DNA of 64,000 bases. Source: Bradyrhizobium oropedii. GTDB lineage: Bacteria; Pseudomonadota; Alphaproteobacteria; Rhizobiales; Xanthobacteraceae. The stretch lies in contig NZ_JACMYO010000002.1 in the NCBI RefSeq assembly GCF_020889685.1, forward strand, positions 1 to 64,000, read 5' to 3'. A program made the position numbers and the translations under genes. Below are positions 34,993 through 44,229 of the stretch, piece by piece. The first letter of the stretch is position 1. The number at the start of each line of letters is the position of its first letter. The notes below the pieces were generated by a model, which saw nothing but the letters and a program-made list of their open reading frames with translations, did not search any database and was not told the origin of the DNA.

Positions 34993-36576
34993 CTATGGCC
35001 ACCAGGGCGGACCGACGCTGAAGCTGACGTCGTCGGTCCAGAGCGTCTTGGTGTCCCAGGGATTCCCGCCGTCGCCGTCGCCCGCGACATAGAGCTTGCC
35101 GTAGAAGTGGCGGATGTATTTCGCCGGATAGTTCAGCGCGTGGAGTGAATTTCCTTTGCCGTTCTTCCCCGGCTGCGCACAAAATGTTGCGTCGGACCGA
35201 TTGAGCGCAGTGCCGTCGAACGGCTGGGCATGCAGCGCGGAGTTCTGGTGCCGCAGGAAGTCGCCCGGATTGGCCTTCGATTCGAAGGAGACGCAGGAGC
35301 TGCCGGCAAGCCCCCGCCGAACGATCCACGTCGCGTCGCGCCGGTCCTGGGCGGCGCTGCGCGATGTGATCGGCGCGATGCCAACGGCGCCGTTCTGGTT
35401 GCGGATATAATCTGCCGTGCAGCATGCCGTGGTCGCCTGCAGCGAGATCTCTGATCCCGGCGCCAGCGTTCCGGACAGGCCCGTCGGCGCGCCATAGCCC
35501 GCGGCGACGATGTTGGACTGGACCGCGTTATCGGCGCTGTCGGTTGGAAATCCCGATGTCATCACGCCTTCGAAGAACGAACCTGCGGAGGCATGGCTGT
35601 TGTCGCCTCCGATGCCGAGGATGATCGCGCCTTCCTGGCGCATCGGGGCGTATCCGTGCGGCAGGGCGCCGGCATGGATCGTGGCGAGCCCGCCCGATTG
35701 GGCGTCGCCCCACTTCAGCGCAAACTGCGTCTGGCCGTTGTTCTTCAACCAGGCTGAGATGAACGGACGTGGTTCGCCGCTGATGATTGCAGCAGGATTG
35801 CAGCTTCGCTTGTCCCAGTGAAATAGTCCGTTCTCCAGGTCCGCGTGCACCCCAGGCCTTGGGGGGTCGTTGCGGCAGTTCGGCCATTCCAGGTCCCGGC
35901 TGACGTTGAGCGTATCCATGTGACCGGCGCCGGTGTCGTTGCCGCTCACCTCGGCATTGCCATAGTCGAAGCAGCACCCCGAATTGAAATGGGTGCCGGA
36001 GGAAACCATGTACATTCCTTCCGGCTCGCCCTTCACCGCAACGCCCGTCGTCCTGTTGTTGCGATAACCCATTCCCGGCGAAATCGAGACGCCATAGACC
36101 TGATGACCGCCGGCCGTGACCGGGAGCGCGTCTGCTGCAGCGCCGAGGTCGGAGCCGCCGGGGCCCGGGCCCTTGTAATGACCACCGCTGGCGATGGTGA
36201 GGTCGTTATGCCGTGGCGACTGATCGTAGATCTTGGTGATGATGCAACTGGTGTTGACGCAGAATGCATCCTGCGCGGCAGCATTGGCGTAGCCGTCCGG
36301 AAGCAGGCCGATATTCTCAGCCGCATTGTCCGAACTTCTCGTCACCTGATAGAGGGCGCCGGCATATTTGGCGTAGAGCGCTCTCACCGTGCTGTGCGCG
36401 GCAACGCATGGCGTATTCGCGGCTGCGTAGATGTCGCAGGGCCTCTGCTTGATCGCCTCGCCATGCGCGGTGCCGGGGCCGATCAGTCCGCCGGCTATCA
36501 GCCCGATGATGACCGCCAAAGCAGCGCGGACTCGCCGTGGGCTCAATGAGGATAGCAACACGTTCATGACCGTCAT
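34993..36576 (-). CDS. GH54 alpha-L-arabinofuranosidase with C-terminal CBM42-like domain
   Basis: This 527-residue secreted enzyme has a signal peptide (ALAVIIGLIAGGLIGPGTAHG). The mature start PCDIYAAANTPCVAAHSTVR and the vicinal disulfide segment GCCFDYGNAE (C201-C202) match fungal AbfB-type GH54 enzymes. The expected nucleophile is E248 (ADLENGLF) and the acid/base D325 (GIGGDNSH), in the spacing known for Aspergillus AbfB. Residues from about 378 form a beta-trefoil CBM42-like arabinose-binding domain (FVSFESKANPGDFLRHQN). It would release arabinose from plant arabinan or arabinoxylan. It is convergent with the outer-membrane gene and has its own leader. Confidence 0.9.
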   Translation of the reverse strand: MTVMNVLLSSLSPRRVRAALAVIIGLIAGGLIGPGTAHGEAIKQRPCDIYAAANTPCVAAHSTVRALYAKYAGALYQVTRSSDNAAENIGLLPDGYANAAAQDAFCVNTSCIITKIYDQSPRHNDLTIASGGHYKGPGPGGSDLGAAADALPVTAGGHQVYGVSISPGMGYRNNRTTGVAVKGEPEGMYMVSSGTHFNSGCCFDYGNAEVSGNDTGAGHMDTLNVSRDLEWPNCRNDPPRPGVHADLENGLFHWDKRSCNPAAIISGEPRPFISAWLKNNGQTQFALKWGDAQSGGLATIHAGALPHGYAPMRQEGAIILGIGGDNSHASAGSFFEGVMTSGFPTDSADNAVQSNIVAAGYGAPTGLSGTLAPGSEISLQATTACCTADYIRNQNGAVGIAPITSRSAAQDRRDATWIVRRGLAGSSCVSFESKANPGDFLRHQNSALHAQPFDGTALNRSDATFCAQPGKNGKGNSLHALNYPAKYIRHFYGKLYVAGDGDGGNPWDTKTLWTDDVSFSVGPPWWP

Positions 36577-36690
36577 GATCCTCTCATCGCCACGACAAGG
36601 TAGCTGCGGAGATCGCGAGGGCTCATAACAAATCGGTGACGGTGCTGCGGTCCGCGTTGCCGACGCCGGCCCGGGACGGCGCTTCGAACG

Positions 36691-37143
36691 CTAAGGTTTG
36701 GCGCTTCGCTGCGCTTCGATTTGAATAGCGCCTTCGACCGGCTCGTAAGTTTCGGTCACGCAATTGTCGTCGGTCTCCACCTGCCGGCGATCGAAGATCG
36801 CGCCTTCATGGATGAAGATGCGATAGGTCTGCGTCCCGAGCGGCTTGCCGATGACCGATGTCAGTTCGGCGCGCACACAGGCCGTCCAGCCGGTGCCGCG
36901 TGGGTCGTGCAGCGGGGTGGACACCCGAACATGGGCCGGCTGCGAGCCGGCGGTGAACACCGAGTCCAATTTGCTCGCGACCAGCCGTTTGACATCCGGA
37001 GGCGTCTCGAGCGGCGCCGGCTCGGTGGCCTTGACCTTCAACGCCTCCGGCCATACCGCGTGGCTGTCCGCCAGCCCGCAGCCACTCAACACGAAGGCGG
37101 CGCCGGCCAGCAGCGCCGCCACTTGTACTTGTCCCTGTCCCAT
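36691..37143 (-). CDS. Small lipoprotein, unknown function
   Basis: This 150-residue protein has a lipobox (LAGAAFVLSGC, lipid Cys at about residue 22) after a short hydrophobic leader. The mature part is a small domain with WTACVRAELTSVIGKPLGTQ and TYRIFIHEGAIFDRRQVE. No family was recognised. It is divergent from the small gene at 37304. Confidence 0.7.
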   Translation of the reverse strand: MGQGQVQVAALLAGAAFVLSGCGLADSHAVWPEALKVKATEPAPLETPPDVKRLVASKLDSVFTAGSQPAHVRVSTPLHDPRGTGWTACVRAELTSVIGKPLGTQTYRIFIHEGAIFDRRQVETDDNCVTETYEPVEGAIQIEAQRSAKP

Positions 37144-37303
37144 TCAGCGCATTTAATGTGCCGCCGCCAAGATTGCGCCCCCCTCGTAGGGCTGAATTTG
37201 CGTCACGCGCCGCTTTGTCGATCAACAAATGTCGAGCGACAAGTTATCTATGGGGTAGAGGTATTGCAGGATGTTTCCACGGCTGCGGGGGAGAAAGACT
37301 GAC

Positions 37304-37531
37304 ATGAAAAGCTTCACGGTTGCTGCCGTCATCATGGCGCTGATCGCGACACCGACCCTGGCCCAGGGCCGGCGAGGGGGCGGCGGGGGCGATACGAAGA
37401 CGGAGCAGAAGCCCAAGGTCGACGAAAAGGCCTACAAGGCCGCGCTCGATCGTATCCCCGAGCCCAAGGAGAAATACGATCCCTGGGGCGTCACCAAGCC
37501 GGCCGCCGATCCGGCCAAAAAACCGAAATAG
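37304..37531 (+). CDS. Small secreted protein with DPWG motif
   Basis: This 75-residue protein has a signal peptide (FTVAAVIMALIATPTLA, cleavage near QGR) and then a short Gly-rich and charged part ending with AYKAALDRIPEPKEKYDPWG. The AYKxxL-IP-K-DPWGV block recurs in the gene at 51063, so the two are paralogues of one small family. GGGGAGAAAG precedes the ATG at 37304. Function is unknown. Confidence 0.78.
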   Translation: MKSFTVAAVIMALIATPTLAQGRRGGGGGDTKTEQKPKVDEKAYKAALDRIPEPKEKYDPWGVTKPAADPAKKPK

Positions 37532-37672
37532 TAGCTGAAATAGTCCGGCTCAGCGGACCTCTGCGACAATTCGACAGCAGAACCGGCGTCGGTCGGCCGC
37601 AGATTGCCGCTCGGCATGAACCTTCGCCTGACGGCCTCCGACCCATCTCCGATGCCATTGTCGGAGGCCGCC

Positions 37673-39103
37673 ATGCTTCGCCGTTCGCTCCTCAGCCTGA
37701 TCGTTCCGGTTGCGATCCTGTTCGGTGTCGCGCCGGCATTGGCGGAAAACCGCCTGGCGCTGGTGATCGGCCAATCGGCCTACAAATCGGTGCCGGCGCT
37801 GCCCAATCCGGCCAACGATGCCAAGGCGATGTCACAAATGCTGACCGATGCCGGATTTGCGGTGACGTCGGCATCGGATCTGTCCCAGGATGAGATGCGG
37901 GCAGGGATCAGTGAGTTCGCGGGGCAGGTGGCGGCCAAGGGCGCCGACACCGTCGCGCTGGTGTTCTATGCCGGCCACGGCCTGCAGATCGACGGCGAGA
38001 ACTATCTGGTGCCGGTCGATGTCGATCCGAAGCGTGAGGCCGATATCCCGATCCAGGCGGTTCGGCTCAACGACATCCTGAACACGCTGACCTCGGTGCC
38101 GAGCCGGATGCGCATCGTGCTGCTCGACGCCTGCCGCAACAATCCTTTCCCGGAGCTCAGGAAGACCGCCGGGCACGGGCTTGCCATCATCGATGCCAAG
38201 GTCGGCGCGCCCGGCACCTTTGTGTCGTTCTCGACTTCACCGGGCGCGGAGGCCGAGGACGGCAGCGGCGCCAACAGCCCTTATACGACCGCGTTGCTGG
38301 CATCGGCCAGGGAGCCTGGAATCCCGATCGAGGACACCTTCAAGCGCGTTCGCCTCGCCGTGAACAAGGCGACCGAGGGCCGCCAGACGCCGTGGGACTC
38401 CTCGTCGCTCACCGACGATTTCCGCTTCATGGCGGGTGCGGCGGCCTCGCCCGAGGCGACGCCGAAGCCGGCGGCGGCCAAGCGCACCGTCGATGAATGG
38501 AAGCGCGAATTGCAGGGGAAGCCGATCGAGGCGGCCAACGAGTTGATCGTGGTCGACGGCACCGACGAAGCCTATGAAGCCTTCGCCGCGGTCTTCGCCG
38601 GCACGCCGCGCGGCCTGCAGGCGCGCGACTGGCTCGACCGTCATCGCCGCATGGTGGCGTGGAGCGACGCCATCCTCGTCAACACGGCGGCGGCCTATCG
38701 CAGCTTCCTCGTGCAACATCCCGACAGCGACCTGACGGCGACCGCGCGCAAGATGATCGAGCGGCTGCGCTACCGCCCCGATCTGACGCCGGCCGCCGCG
38801 CTCAGCGTGCCCGCGACCAACGTCGCGCTGGCGGCACCGACCTGTCCCTGCAACGCGGCGCCGCCGGCGCAGCAGAAGGCCGCAGCGCCCGTGAAGAAAC
38901 GTGCCGATCCCGATCCGCCGCGGCGCGCCGGCAAGCGCCCGCCGCGCGTCGTGGTCGAGGACGACGTGGTGGTGGTGCGTCGTCCGCCTCCGGCCGTGGT
39001 CTACGAGCCTGTCGGACCGCCGATCGGAATCGGGATTGGCATCGGCGGCGGCGGTGGTTATCGCGGCCATTATGGCGGCGGTTATCGCAGGGGTGGATAC
39101 TGA
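37673..39103 (+). CDS. Secreted caspase-like (peptidase C14) protein
   Basis: This 476-residue protein has a signal peptide (LRRSLLSLIVPVAILFGVAPA), then a caspase-like domain: RLALVIGQSAYKSVPALPNP, catalytic His H102 in FYAGHGLQ and Cys C154 in LLDACRNNPF. The middle holds repeated helical segments, and the end is Pro/Arg-rich then a Gly/Tyr/Arg-rich tail (GIGIGIGGGGGYRGHYGGGY). Bacterial caspase homologues act in proteolysis or stress; the substrate is unknown. The ATG at 37673 is chosen for the signal peptide. Confidence 0.88.
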   Translation: MLRRSLLSLIVPVAILFGVAPALAENRLALVIGQSAYKSVPALPNPANDAKAMSQMLTDAGFAVTSASDLSQDEMRAGISEFAGQVAAKGADTVALVFYAGHGLQIDGENYLVPVDVDPKREADIPIQAVRLNDILNTLTSVPSRMRIVLLDACRNNPFPELRKTAGHGLAIIDAKVGAPGTFVSFSTSPGAEAEDGSGANSPYTTALLASAREPGIPIEDTFKRVRLAVNKATEGRQTPWDSSSLTDDFRFMAGAAASPEATPKPAAAKRTVDEWKRELQGKPIEAANELIVVDGTDEAYEAFAAVFAGTPRGLQARDWLDRHRRMVAWSDAILVNTAAAYRSFLVQHPDSDLTATARKMIERLRYRPDLTPAAALSVPATNVALAAPTCPCNAAPPAQQKAAAPVKKRADPDPPRRAGKRPPRVVVEDDVVVVRRPPPAVVYEPVGPPIGIGIGIGGGGGYRGHYGGGYRRGGY

Positions 39104-39175
39104 CGCGCCAATCGCGTAAAGGGTTTCCCCGCATGAGATGCGGCGCTTGATGATCGCATCTCGCGGGAGGACGCA

Positions 39176-41200
39176 ATGCGGTCGCTGTTTCGCCTGCTTG
39201 CCGCGCTGGTGCTGTGCGTACAGCCGGCGCTCGCCTGGGAGTATTGGGGCGGCGACCGCGGCGGCACACGCTTCTCACCATTGACGCAGATCACATCGGA
39301 CAATGTCGCCACGCTGGTGCGCGGCTGGGAATTCCGCACCGGCGATCTCGACGCCCGTCCGCCCGAGGTCATGAAGCGCACCAAGTTCGAGGTGACGCCG
39401 CTGTTCGTCGAGGACAGCCTGATCTTCTGCACGCCGTTCAACGAGGTGATCGCGCTCGATCCCGGCACCGGCGCGCAGAAATGGCGGTTCGATCCGAAGA
39501 TCAGCATGGCGCAGCGGCCGGCCAATCGCTTTGTCTGCCGCGGCGTCGCGCACTGGACCGATGATCGTGCGGCCGAAGGCGCGGCCTGCAAGTCGCGCAT
39601 CTTCACCGGCACCAATGACACGCGCCTGATCGCGCTCGACGCCAGGACCGGCAAGCCCTGCGCCGATTTCGGCAATGGCGGCGAGATCAAGATCGATGCC
39701 GGAATGAAGCTGGAATGGCCGGGCGAGTTTCAGATCACGTCGGCGCCGGTGACCGGACGCGGCGTGGTCGTGGTCGGATCGGCGATCGGCGACAACCGGC
39801 GGGTCGATGCGCCGCTCGGCGCGGTGCGCGCCTTCGATGCCCGGACCGGCCAGCCGCGCTGGACTTTCGATCCGCTCGTGCATGACGCTGTCGAGGCCGG
39901 CCACAGCAACGTCTGGGCGCCGATGTCGGTGGACGAGGAGCGGGGCCTGGTGTTCCTGCCGACGACATCGCCCAGTCCCGACTTCTGGGGCGGCAAGCGT
40001 CCCGGCAATGACGAGCACGCCAATTCCGTCGTCGCGCTGCGCATCGAGACCGGCGAGCTCGGATGGGCCTTCCAGACCGTGCATCACGACGTCTGGGATT
40101 ACGATCTGCCGGCGCAGCCGACGCTGGCACGGATCGACACCGGTAATGGCCTGCGCGATGTCGTGATCCAGCCGACCAAGCAGGGCTTTGTGTTCGTGCT
40201 CGATCGCGATACCGGCAAGCCGGTGTGGCCGGTCGAGGAACGCGCGGTGCCGCAGAATGGCGCCGAGGGCGAGAAGCTGTCGCCGACCCAGCCGTTTCCC
40301 ACCCACGTGCCGCCGTTGCTGACGCAGCGCATGACGGCCGATGATGTCGGCAGCATGCTGCCGGGCGTCGGGAGCTCGGCTTGCGAGAAGCTGCTCGCGC
40401 AATCCCGCAACGAGGGCCTCTACACGCCGCCGTCGACGCAGGGCACGATCGTCTATCCGATGACCGGCGGCGGCGTGAACTGGGGCAGCGCGGCGTTCGA
40501 TCCGGTCAACCAGATACTGTTCGCCAATGTCAGCCATGCCGCGCATGTCATCACGCTGATTCCGCGCGACCAGGCCAAGGGCTTCAACCCACCGCCCGGC
40601 CATGAATTCGGCCAGCAGGCAGGGGCGCCGTTCGCGATGTCGCGAGCGCTGGCGAACTCGGAGGTGGGATCGCCCTGCAACAAGCCGCCATGGGGCGAGA
40701 CGGTGGCGGTCGACCTGAAGGCCGGCAAGATCCTCTGGCATTCGACGGTCGGCACCAGCGAGGATGTCGCGCCGCTCGGCATCGCGCTCAACACCGGCAC
40801 GCCGCTGCTCAGCGGCGTTGCGATCACCGCGGGAGGGCTGGTGTTCACCGGTGCGATGGACGCCTATCTGCGCGCGTTCGATGTCAAGTCGGGACAACAA
40901 TTGTGGCTCGGCCGGCTTCCGGTGCCGGGCGTCGCCAATCCGATGACTTATCTCTGGAAGGGCGAGCAGTATGTCGTGATCGGCGCCGGTGGCCATTCCG
41001 AGGCCGGGACAACGATCGGGGACAGCGTGGTGGCGTTTCGCCTGCCGCGTCAGGGCGAGAGCGTTTCGCTTCTCGCGCGCCTGATCGATCGTCCCGGCGG
41101 ACGGTTGACCGTCAAGGCGGTCGCTGGCGGTCTCATGCTCGTCGCCCTCGTTGCGTTGTTGTGGCGCTGGCGGCGAAGCCGCCGCTCGCGATCCGCTTAG
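39176..41200 (+). CDS. Membrane-anchored PQQ-dependent dehydrogenase
   Basis: This 674-residue protein has a signal peptide (LFRLLAALVLCVQPALA), an eight-bladed propeller with tryptophan-docking repeats (WEYWGGDRGGTRFSPLTQI, ALDPGTGAQKWRFDPK, AFDARTGQPRWTFDP, ALRIETGELGWAFQTVHHDVWDYDLP, VDLKAGKILWHSTVG) and a C-terminal membrane helix (AVAGGLMLVALVALLWRWRR). The layout fits a membrane-bound quinoprotein of the glucose-dehydrogenase group oriented to the periplasm. GGGAGGACGC precedes the ATG. Substrate (sugar, alcohol or polyol) is not determined. Confidence 0.88.
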   Translation: MRSLFRLLAALVLCVQPALAWEYWGGDRGGTRFSPLTQITSDNVATLVRGWEFRTGDLDARPPEVMKRTKFEVTPLFVEDSLIFCTPFNEVIALDPGTGAQKWRFDPKISMAQRPANRFVCRGVAHWTDDRAAEGAACKSRIFTGTNDTRLIALDARTGKPCADFGNGGEIKIDAGMKLEWPGEFQITSAPVTGRGVVVVGSAIGDNRRVDAPLGAVRAFDARTGQPRWTFDPLVHDAVEAGHSNVWAPMSVDEERGLVFLPTTSPSPDFWGGKRPGNDEHANSVVALRIETGELGWAFQTVHHDVWDYDLPAQPTLARIDTGNGLRDVVIQPTKQGFVFVLDRDTGKPVWPVEERAVPQNGAEGEKLSPTQPFPTHVPPLLTQRMTADDVGSMLPGVGSSACEKLLAQSRNEGLYTPPSTQGTIVYPMTGGGVNWGSAAFDPVNQILFANVSHAAHVITLIPRDQAKGFNPPPGHEFGQQAGAPFAMSRALANSEVGSPCNKPPWGETVAVDLKAGKILWHSTVGTSEDVAPLGIALNTGTPLLSGVAITAGGLVFTGAMDAYLRAFDVKSGQQLWLGRLPVPGVANPMTYLWKGEQYVVIGAGGHSEAGTTIGDSVVAFRLPRQGESVSLLARLIDRPGGRLTVKAVAGGLMLVALVALLWRWRRSRRSRSA

Positions 41201-41461
41201 GTGCTCCCTGCCGCAGGTGCGCGCCGCCAAAATATCGAAAACAACCCCATGCAAAGTAGCCGGCGGCTGCCGGCGTTCGAAAGGCAACTTGACACGTCGG
41301 GCAAATCAGGGGCATATTTCCATTATTCCGAAATTGTGCAAGCGTCGGCCTCGCTCCGCTAAAGAGCGATGAAGTCAGGTTGAATCGGCCTGGCGGCATT
41401 CGATGCATCCTTCCGCACTCGGGGCAATCGCATATGGACCTTCAGCGGCCGCGCAGGCACT

Positions 41462-41513
41462 CGGCCTCGTGGTTCGAGACGCGCCGCAAGCGGCGCTCCT
41501 CACCATGAGGGTC
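41462..41513. repeat. Palindromic repeat, CTCATGGTGAGGAGCGCC family
   Basis: Arms CCTCGTGGTTCGAGACGCGCC and its mate GGCGCTCCTCACCATGAGG surround GCAAG. It is a typical small intergenic hairpin of these genomes. Confidence 0.7.
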
Positions 41514-41537
41514 TACTATTGTGACGCAAAACAAGAC

Positions 41538-41612
41538 GTCATCCCCGCGCAAAGGCTTTGCCTTTGTCGCTGGAGGAGCCCGCCAAAGGCGGGCATCTCG
41601 AAGGATGGCCGC
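41538..41612 (+). repeat. Dispersed repeat, GTCATCCCCGCGCAAAGGC family
   Basis: This unit (GTCATCCCCGCGCAAAGGC...CTCGAAGGATGG) has an inverted counterpart at 48285-48397 sharing the segments CCCGCGCAAAGGC, CTTTGTCGCTGGAGGAG and CATCTCGAAGGAT. Confidence 0.75.
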
Positions 41613-41886
41613 GAGGACGGTGCCCGCCAAATCTTTCCGAATGCGATTGCCCTGCCCCGCAACCGGAGAGGGAGCGCAGGTTTTTCGCGGATGCAATTAA
41701 CCTGGGGCGTGGACTCATAAATCTGGGATATCGCTTCCGAGAGGAAATGCGGACACGCGGCGCAGACCGCGGGGATGTCACCTTGTGGACCAACTTCGCC
41801 GCTTCCGACTGGTCCGGTATTGGGTGCAGTCCGGACTTCTCATCAACGATCCTCGACCGTGGCATTTGACCCGAATCGGACATCCT

Positions 41887-41900
41887 TTGATCTAGATCAA
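41887..41900. promoter_or_regulatory. FNR/FixK-type box
   Basis: TTGATCTAGATCAA is a perfect 14-bp dyad and matches the FNR/FixK consensus TTGAT-N4-ATCAA. The nearest gene downstream on the same strand is the cyclase at 42334, about 430 bases away; the nearest downstream on the other strand has none. The distance is longer than usual, so the link is tentative. Confidence 0.6.
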
Positions 41901-42333
41901 CCCGAAATTGAGCCCTCCCGTTTCTGTATGCCTCACCATTCGTCAAGGGACCCCACTATCGAAAACGCATTCGAGCGAAACAGCTCTTCGAGCAGTGTCA
42001 CGAACGAAGCAACGCACGCCGCTGTTGCACCGACCTGGAGGTTTGGTCTTCGTATTCTGCCGCAATTCGAGCCCAATGCGAAGGCGAGGCTACGGCTGCT
42101 GGAGACGCCAGCTATGTTGATCTGCTGACGTGTCTTCAGATGACGGATGGTACAAATCCGAATTCTAGTACCAGTCTTAAGGGCGCTAGCAGAAGGAAAT
42201 CTCCGAAGTGATTGAAACGCGCATTTAGCAAAGCTTTCACTCCAAGGCGCAGCCTGTGGTGAGTTGATCTAAGCGGAGTGCGATTCGCTGTTTTCCCTTG
42301 AGTATGACAGGACGTCCTGAAAGGCGCGGCAAG

Positions 42334-44229
42334 ATGTTCACATTCCGAACATCGATAACCTTCGCTGTGATGGCATTCGTTGCCGCGCTGGCTGGACTCT
42401 TGATCTTCATTCAGTTCTGGACCCTACGTCTGGCCGCCGAGGAGGCGGCGTCCGCCCGCATGGATGCGGCCAGCGCAGAGACGCTGGGGCGCCTTCAGAA
42501 TGAAATCTCCAAAATCACGTCACTTGTTCACGTGCTGTCGAGCAGTTCAAGCGTCGCCGATTCAGAGGAAAGATCGGAAGTCGGCCCCGCAATTCCACTG
42601 TTCAAGACCGCTCTCCTCGAAGTGCCCAAAATGGACTCAATCTATGTCGGCTACGACAATGGAGCCTGGTTGCAGGTGCGGCCTTTGGACCAACTGAATG
42701 AGGAGGAACAGGCGAAGCTAAGGGCGCCGCTGGGCGCTTCCGTTAGCGTCAGCTTGATCCGTCCTACCCCATCCGGCGCCTTGCCCATGCGACGGATCTT
42801 CGAAGACCCGCAAGGCAACCAGCTCGAGCAGCTCGATCTGTGGAAATACGGTTACGACCCACGTAAGCGGTTCTGGTATATTGACGCGATCAAGGCCGAC
42901 CGGGTCGTCATATCGTCGCCCTACGTTGCATTCAGCATCGGCGCACCCGTGATCACCGTGAGCGCGCCGTTGCGGGGGAAAGTGCGCGGCGTCATCGCGG
43001 CCGATCTCAAGCTCGACGATTTCAGCGATTTCGTCTATGCGCAGCGGCCAGGGGAGCACGGAACAGCCCTGATTTTCGATCAGGCCGGGATGCTTGTTGC
43101 CCACCCGGATTTTGCGCAATTCGTCGCAAATGCGATGACGCATCCCTCGCACCCGCAGCATTTCAACCTCAAGGAAATGGGCGGCGGACTGGCCGCGTCG
43201 ATCCTGAAAGCGTGGAATGGTGGCGGCCAGTACGATGGAAGTATTCGCGAGCGAGGGCTAGATTTTCTTTTCCGGCTGAGGAAATTCAAACTGGGTGAGC
43301 AGTTTAGCCTCAACGTTCTGATGATCGCGCAGCAAGATGATTTCGTAAAGGATATCCAGAAGCTGCAGCGCGTCGGGCTAATCATCGCGGTGACTGCTTG
43401 CGCTGCCTTTGTGCCAGCTGTTTGGCTTTTCGGGAGCAAGATATCACGTTCTTTGAAAACCATAACGGTCCAAGCCGGCAAGCTCCAGACGCTGCGTGCC
43501 CCCGACAGCTCACCGGTCGGTTCATACATCAAGGAGGTTCAAGAGCTCGGCCTCACCGTGAGCCTCGCGCAGCGCGCAATCTGGTCGTTCTCGCGATTTG
43601 TCCCCAAGGAGCTCGTCAGGCGAGTCGTCGACAATTCAATCTCCAGTGAACTTGGCGGCGTCAGGCAAGAAATCACCGCCCTCTTCACCGACGTTCGCGG
43701 CTTCACGACCATTGCTGAATCATCGGACCCCGATGCTCTCATGCACCAGACATCCCGCTATTTCACTGTGTTAACGGAGGCCTTTCTCGCCGAGGCCGGG
43801 ACGGTTGACAAGTTCATCGGCGATGCGGTGATGGTTTTCTGGAACGCCCCAAATTCACAGCCCGATCACGTCGAGCGCGCTTGTCGGGCAGCTCTTGCAG
43901 GCAAGATTGCCAGCGAACAGCTTAACGCCCAATTCGAATCCGAAGGCCTACAGCCGTTTTTCACGCGGTTCGGCATTCATGTCGGCGAGGCCGTGGTCGG
44001 CAACCTCGGTTCGGCCGAACGGATGAACTACACGGCCCTTGGAAGCACAGTGAATCTGGCCGCCCGCCTCGAAGGCCTGAACAAGGAACATGGAACCGCT
44101 ATCCTCGCCAGTGAGGACGTTTACTCTCGAGCCCGGCATTGCTTCCGGTTCAAGGAGATCGGTTCGGTCATTGCCAAAGGCATGACCAAGGCAACCCTCA
44201 TTTTCGAACTCATTGAGGCAGGGGGATGA
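42334..44229 (+). CDS. Membrane adenylyl cyclase (class III) with periplasmic Cache-type sensor
   Basis: This 631-residue protein has a first membrane helix (about 7-28), a large periplasmic double-Cache-like domain (about 45-330), a second helix (about 346-367), a HAMP-like linker and a class III cyclase domain (about 440-630). Metal-binding residues are D453 (LFTDVRGFTT) and D497 (DKFIGDAVMVFW); K493 and T567 (NYTALGSTVN) select adenine, and N574/R578 complete the site. The Lys-Thr pair is typical of class IIIb bacterial adenylyl cyclases. AAAGG lies 9 bases before the ATG at 42334; TTG/ATG at 42298-42304 have no site. Its stop overlaps the next gene by four bases. Confidence 0.88.
   Translation: MFTFRTSITFAVMAFVAALAGLLIFIQFWTLRLAAEEAASARMDAASAETLGRLQNEISKITSLVHVLSSSSSVADSEERSEVGPAIPLFKTALLEVPKMDSIYVGYDNGAWLQVRPLDQLNEEEQAKLRAPLGASVSVSLIRPTPSGALPMRRIFEDPQGNQLEQLDLWKYGYDPRKRFWYIDAIKADRVVISSPYVAFSIGAPVITVSAPLRGKVRGVIAADLKLDDFSDFVYAQRPGEHGTALIFDQAGMLVAHPDFAQFVANAMTHPSHPQHFNLKEMGGGLAASILKAWNGGGQYDGSIRERGLDFLFRLRKFKLGEQFSLNVLMIAQQDDFVKDIQKLQRVGLIIAVTACAAFVPAVWLFGSKISRSLKTITVQAGKLQTLRAPDSSPVGSYIKEVQELGLTVSLAQRAIWSFSRFVPKELVRRVVDNSISSELGGVRQEITALFTDVRGFTTIAESSDPDALMHQTSRYFTVLTEAFLAEAGTVDKFIGDAVMVFWNAPNSQPDHVERACRAALAGKIASEQLNAQFESEGLQPFFTRFGIHVGEAVVGNLGSAERMNYTALGSTVNLAARLEGLNKEHGTAILASEDVYSRARHCFRFKEIGSVIAKGMTKATLIFELIEAGG

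Larger units (their letters stand above)
41201..42333. other. Gene-poor, repeat-bearing accessory region
   Basis: These 1.1 kb hold two dispersed repeats (41462-41513, 41538-41612), a perfect FNR/FixK-type box at 41887-41900 and no well-supported gene. One long frame from about 41917 to 42209 lacks a good start and has YRKRIRAKQLFEQCHERSNA; it may be a fragment of a lost gene. Base composition is visibly lower in GC than in the flanking core genes. Confidence 0.5.

Noticed and set aside
39275-41287. 670-residue reverse-strand frame across the PQQ dehydrogenase
   Set aside because: It is a complement artefact of the propeller gene with Arg/His-rich composition.
41539-41946. 135-residue reverse frame near the FNR/FixK-type box
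   Set aside because: It runs through a dispersed repeat and lacks any motif or start signal.
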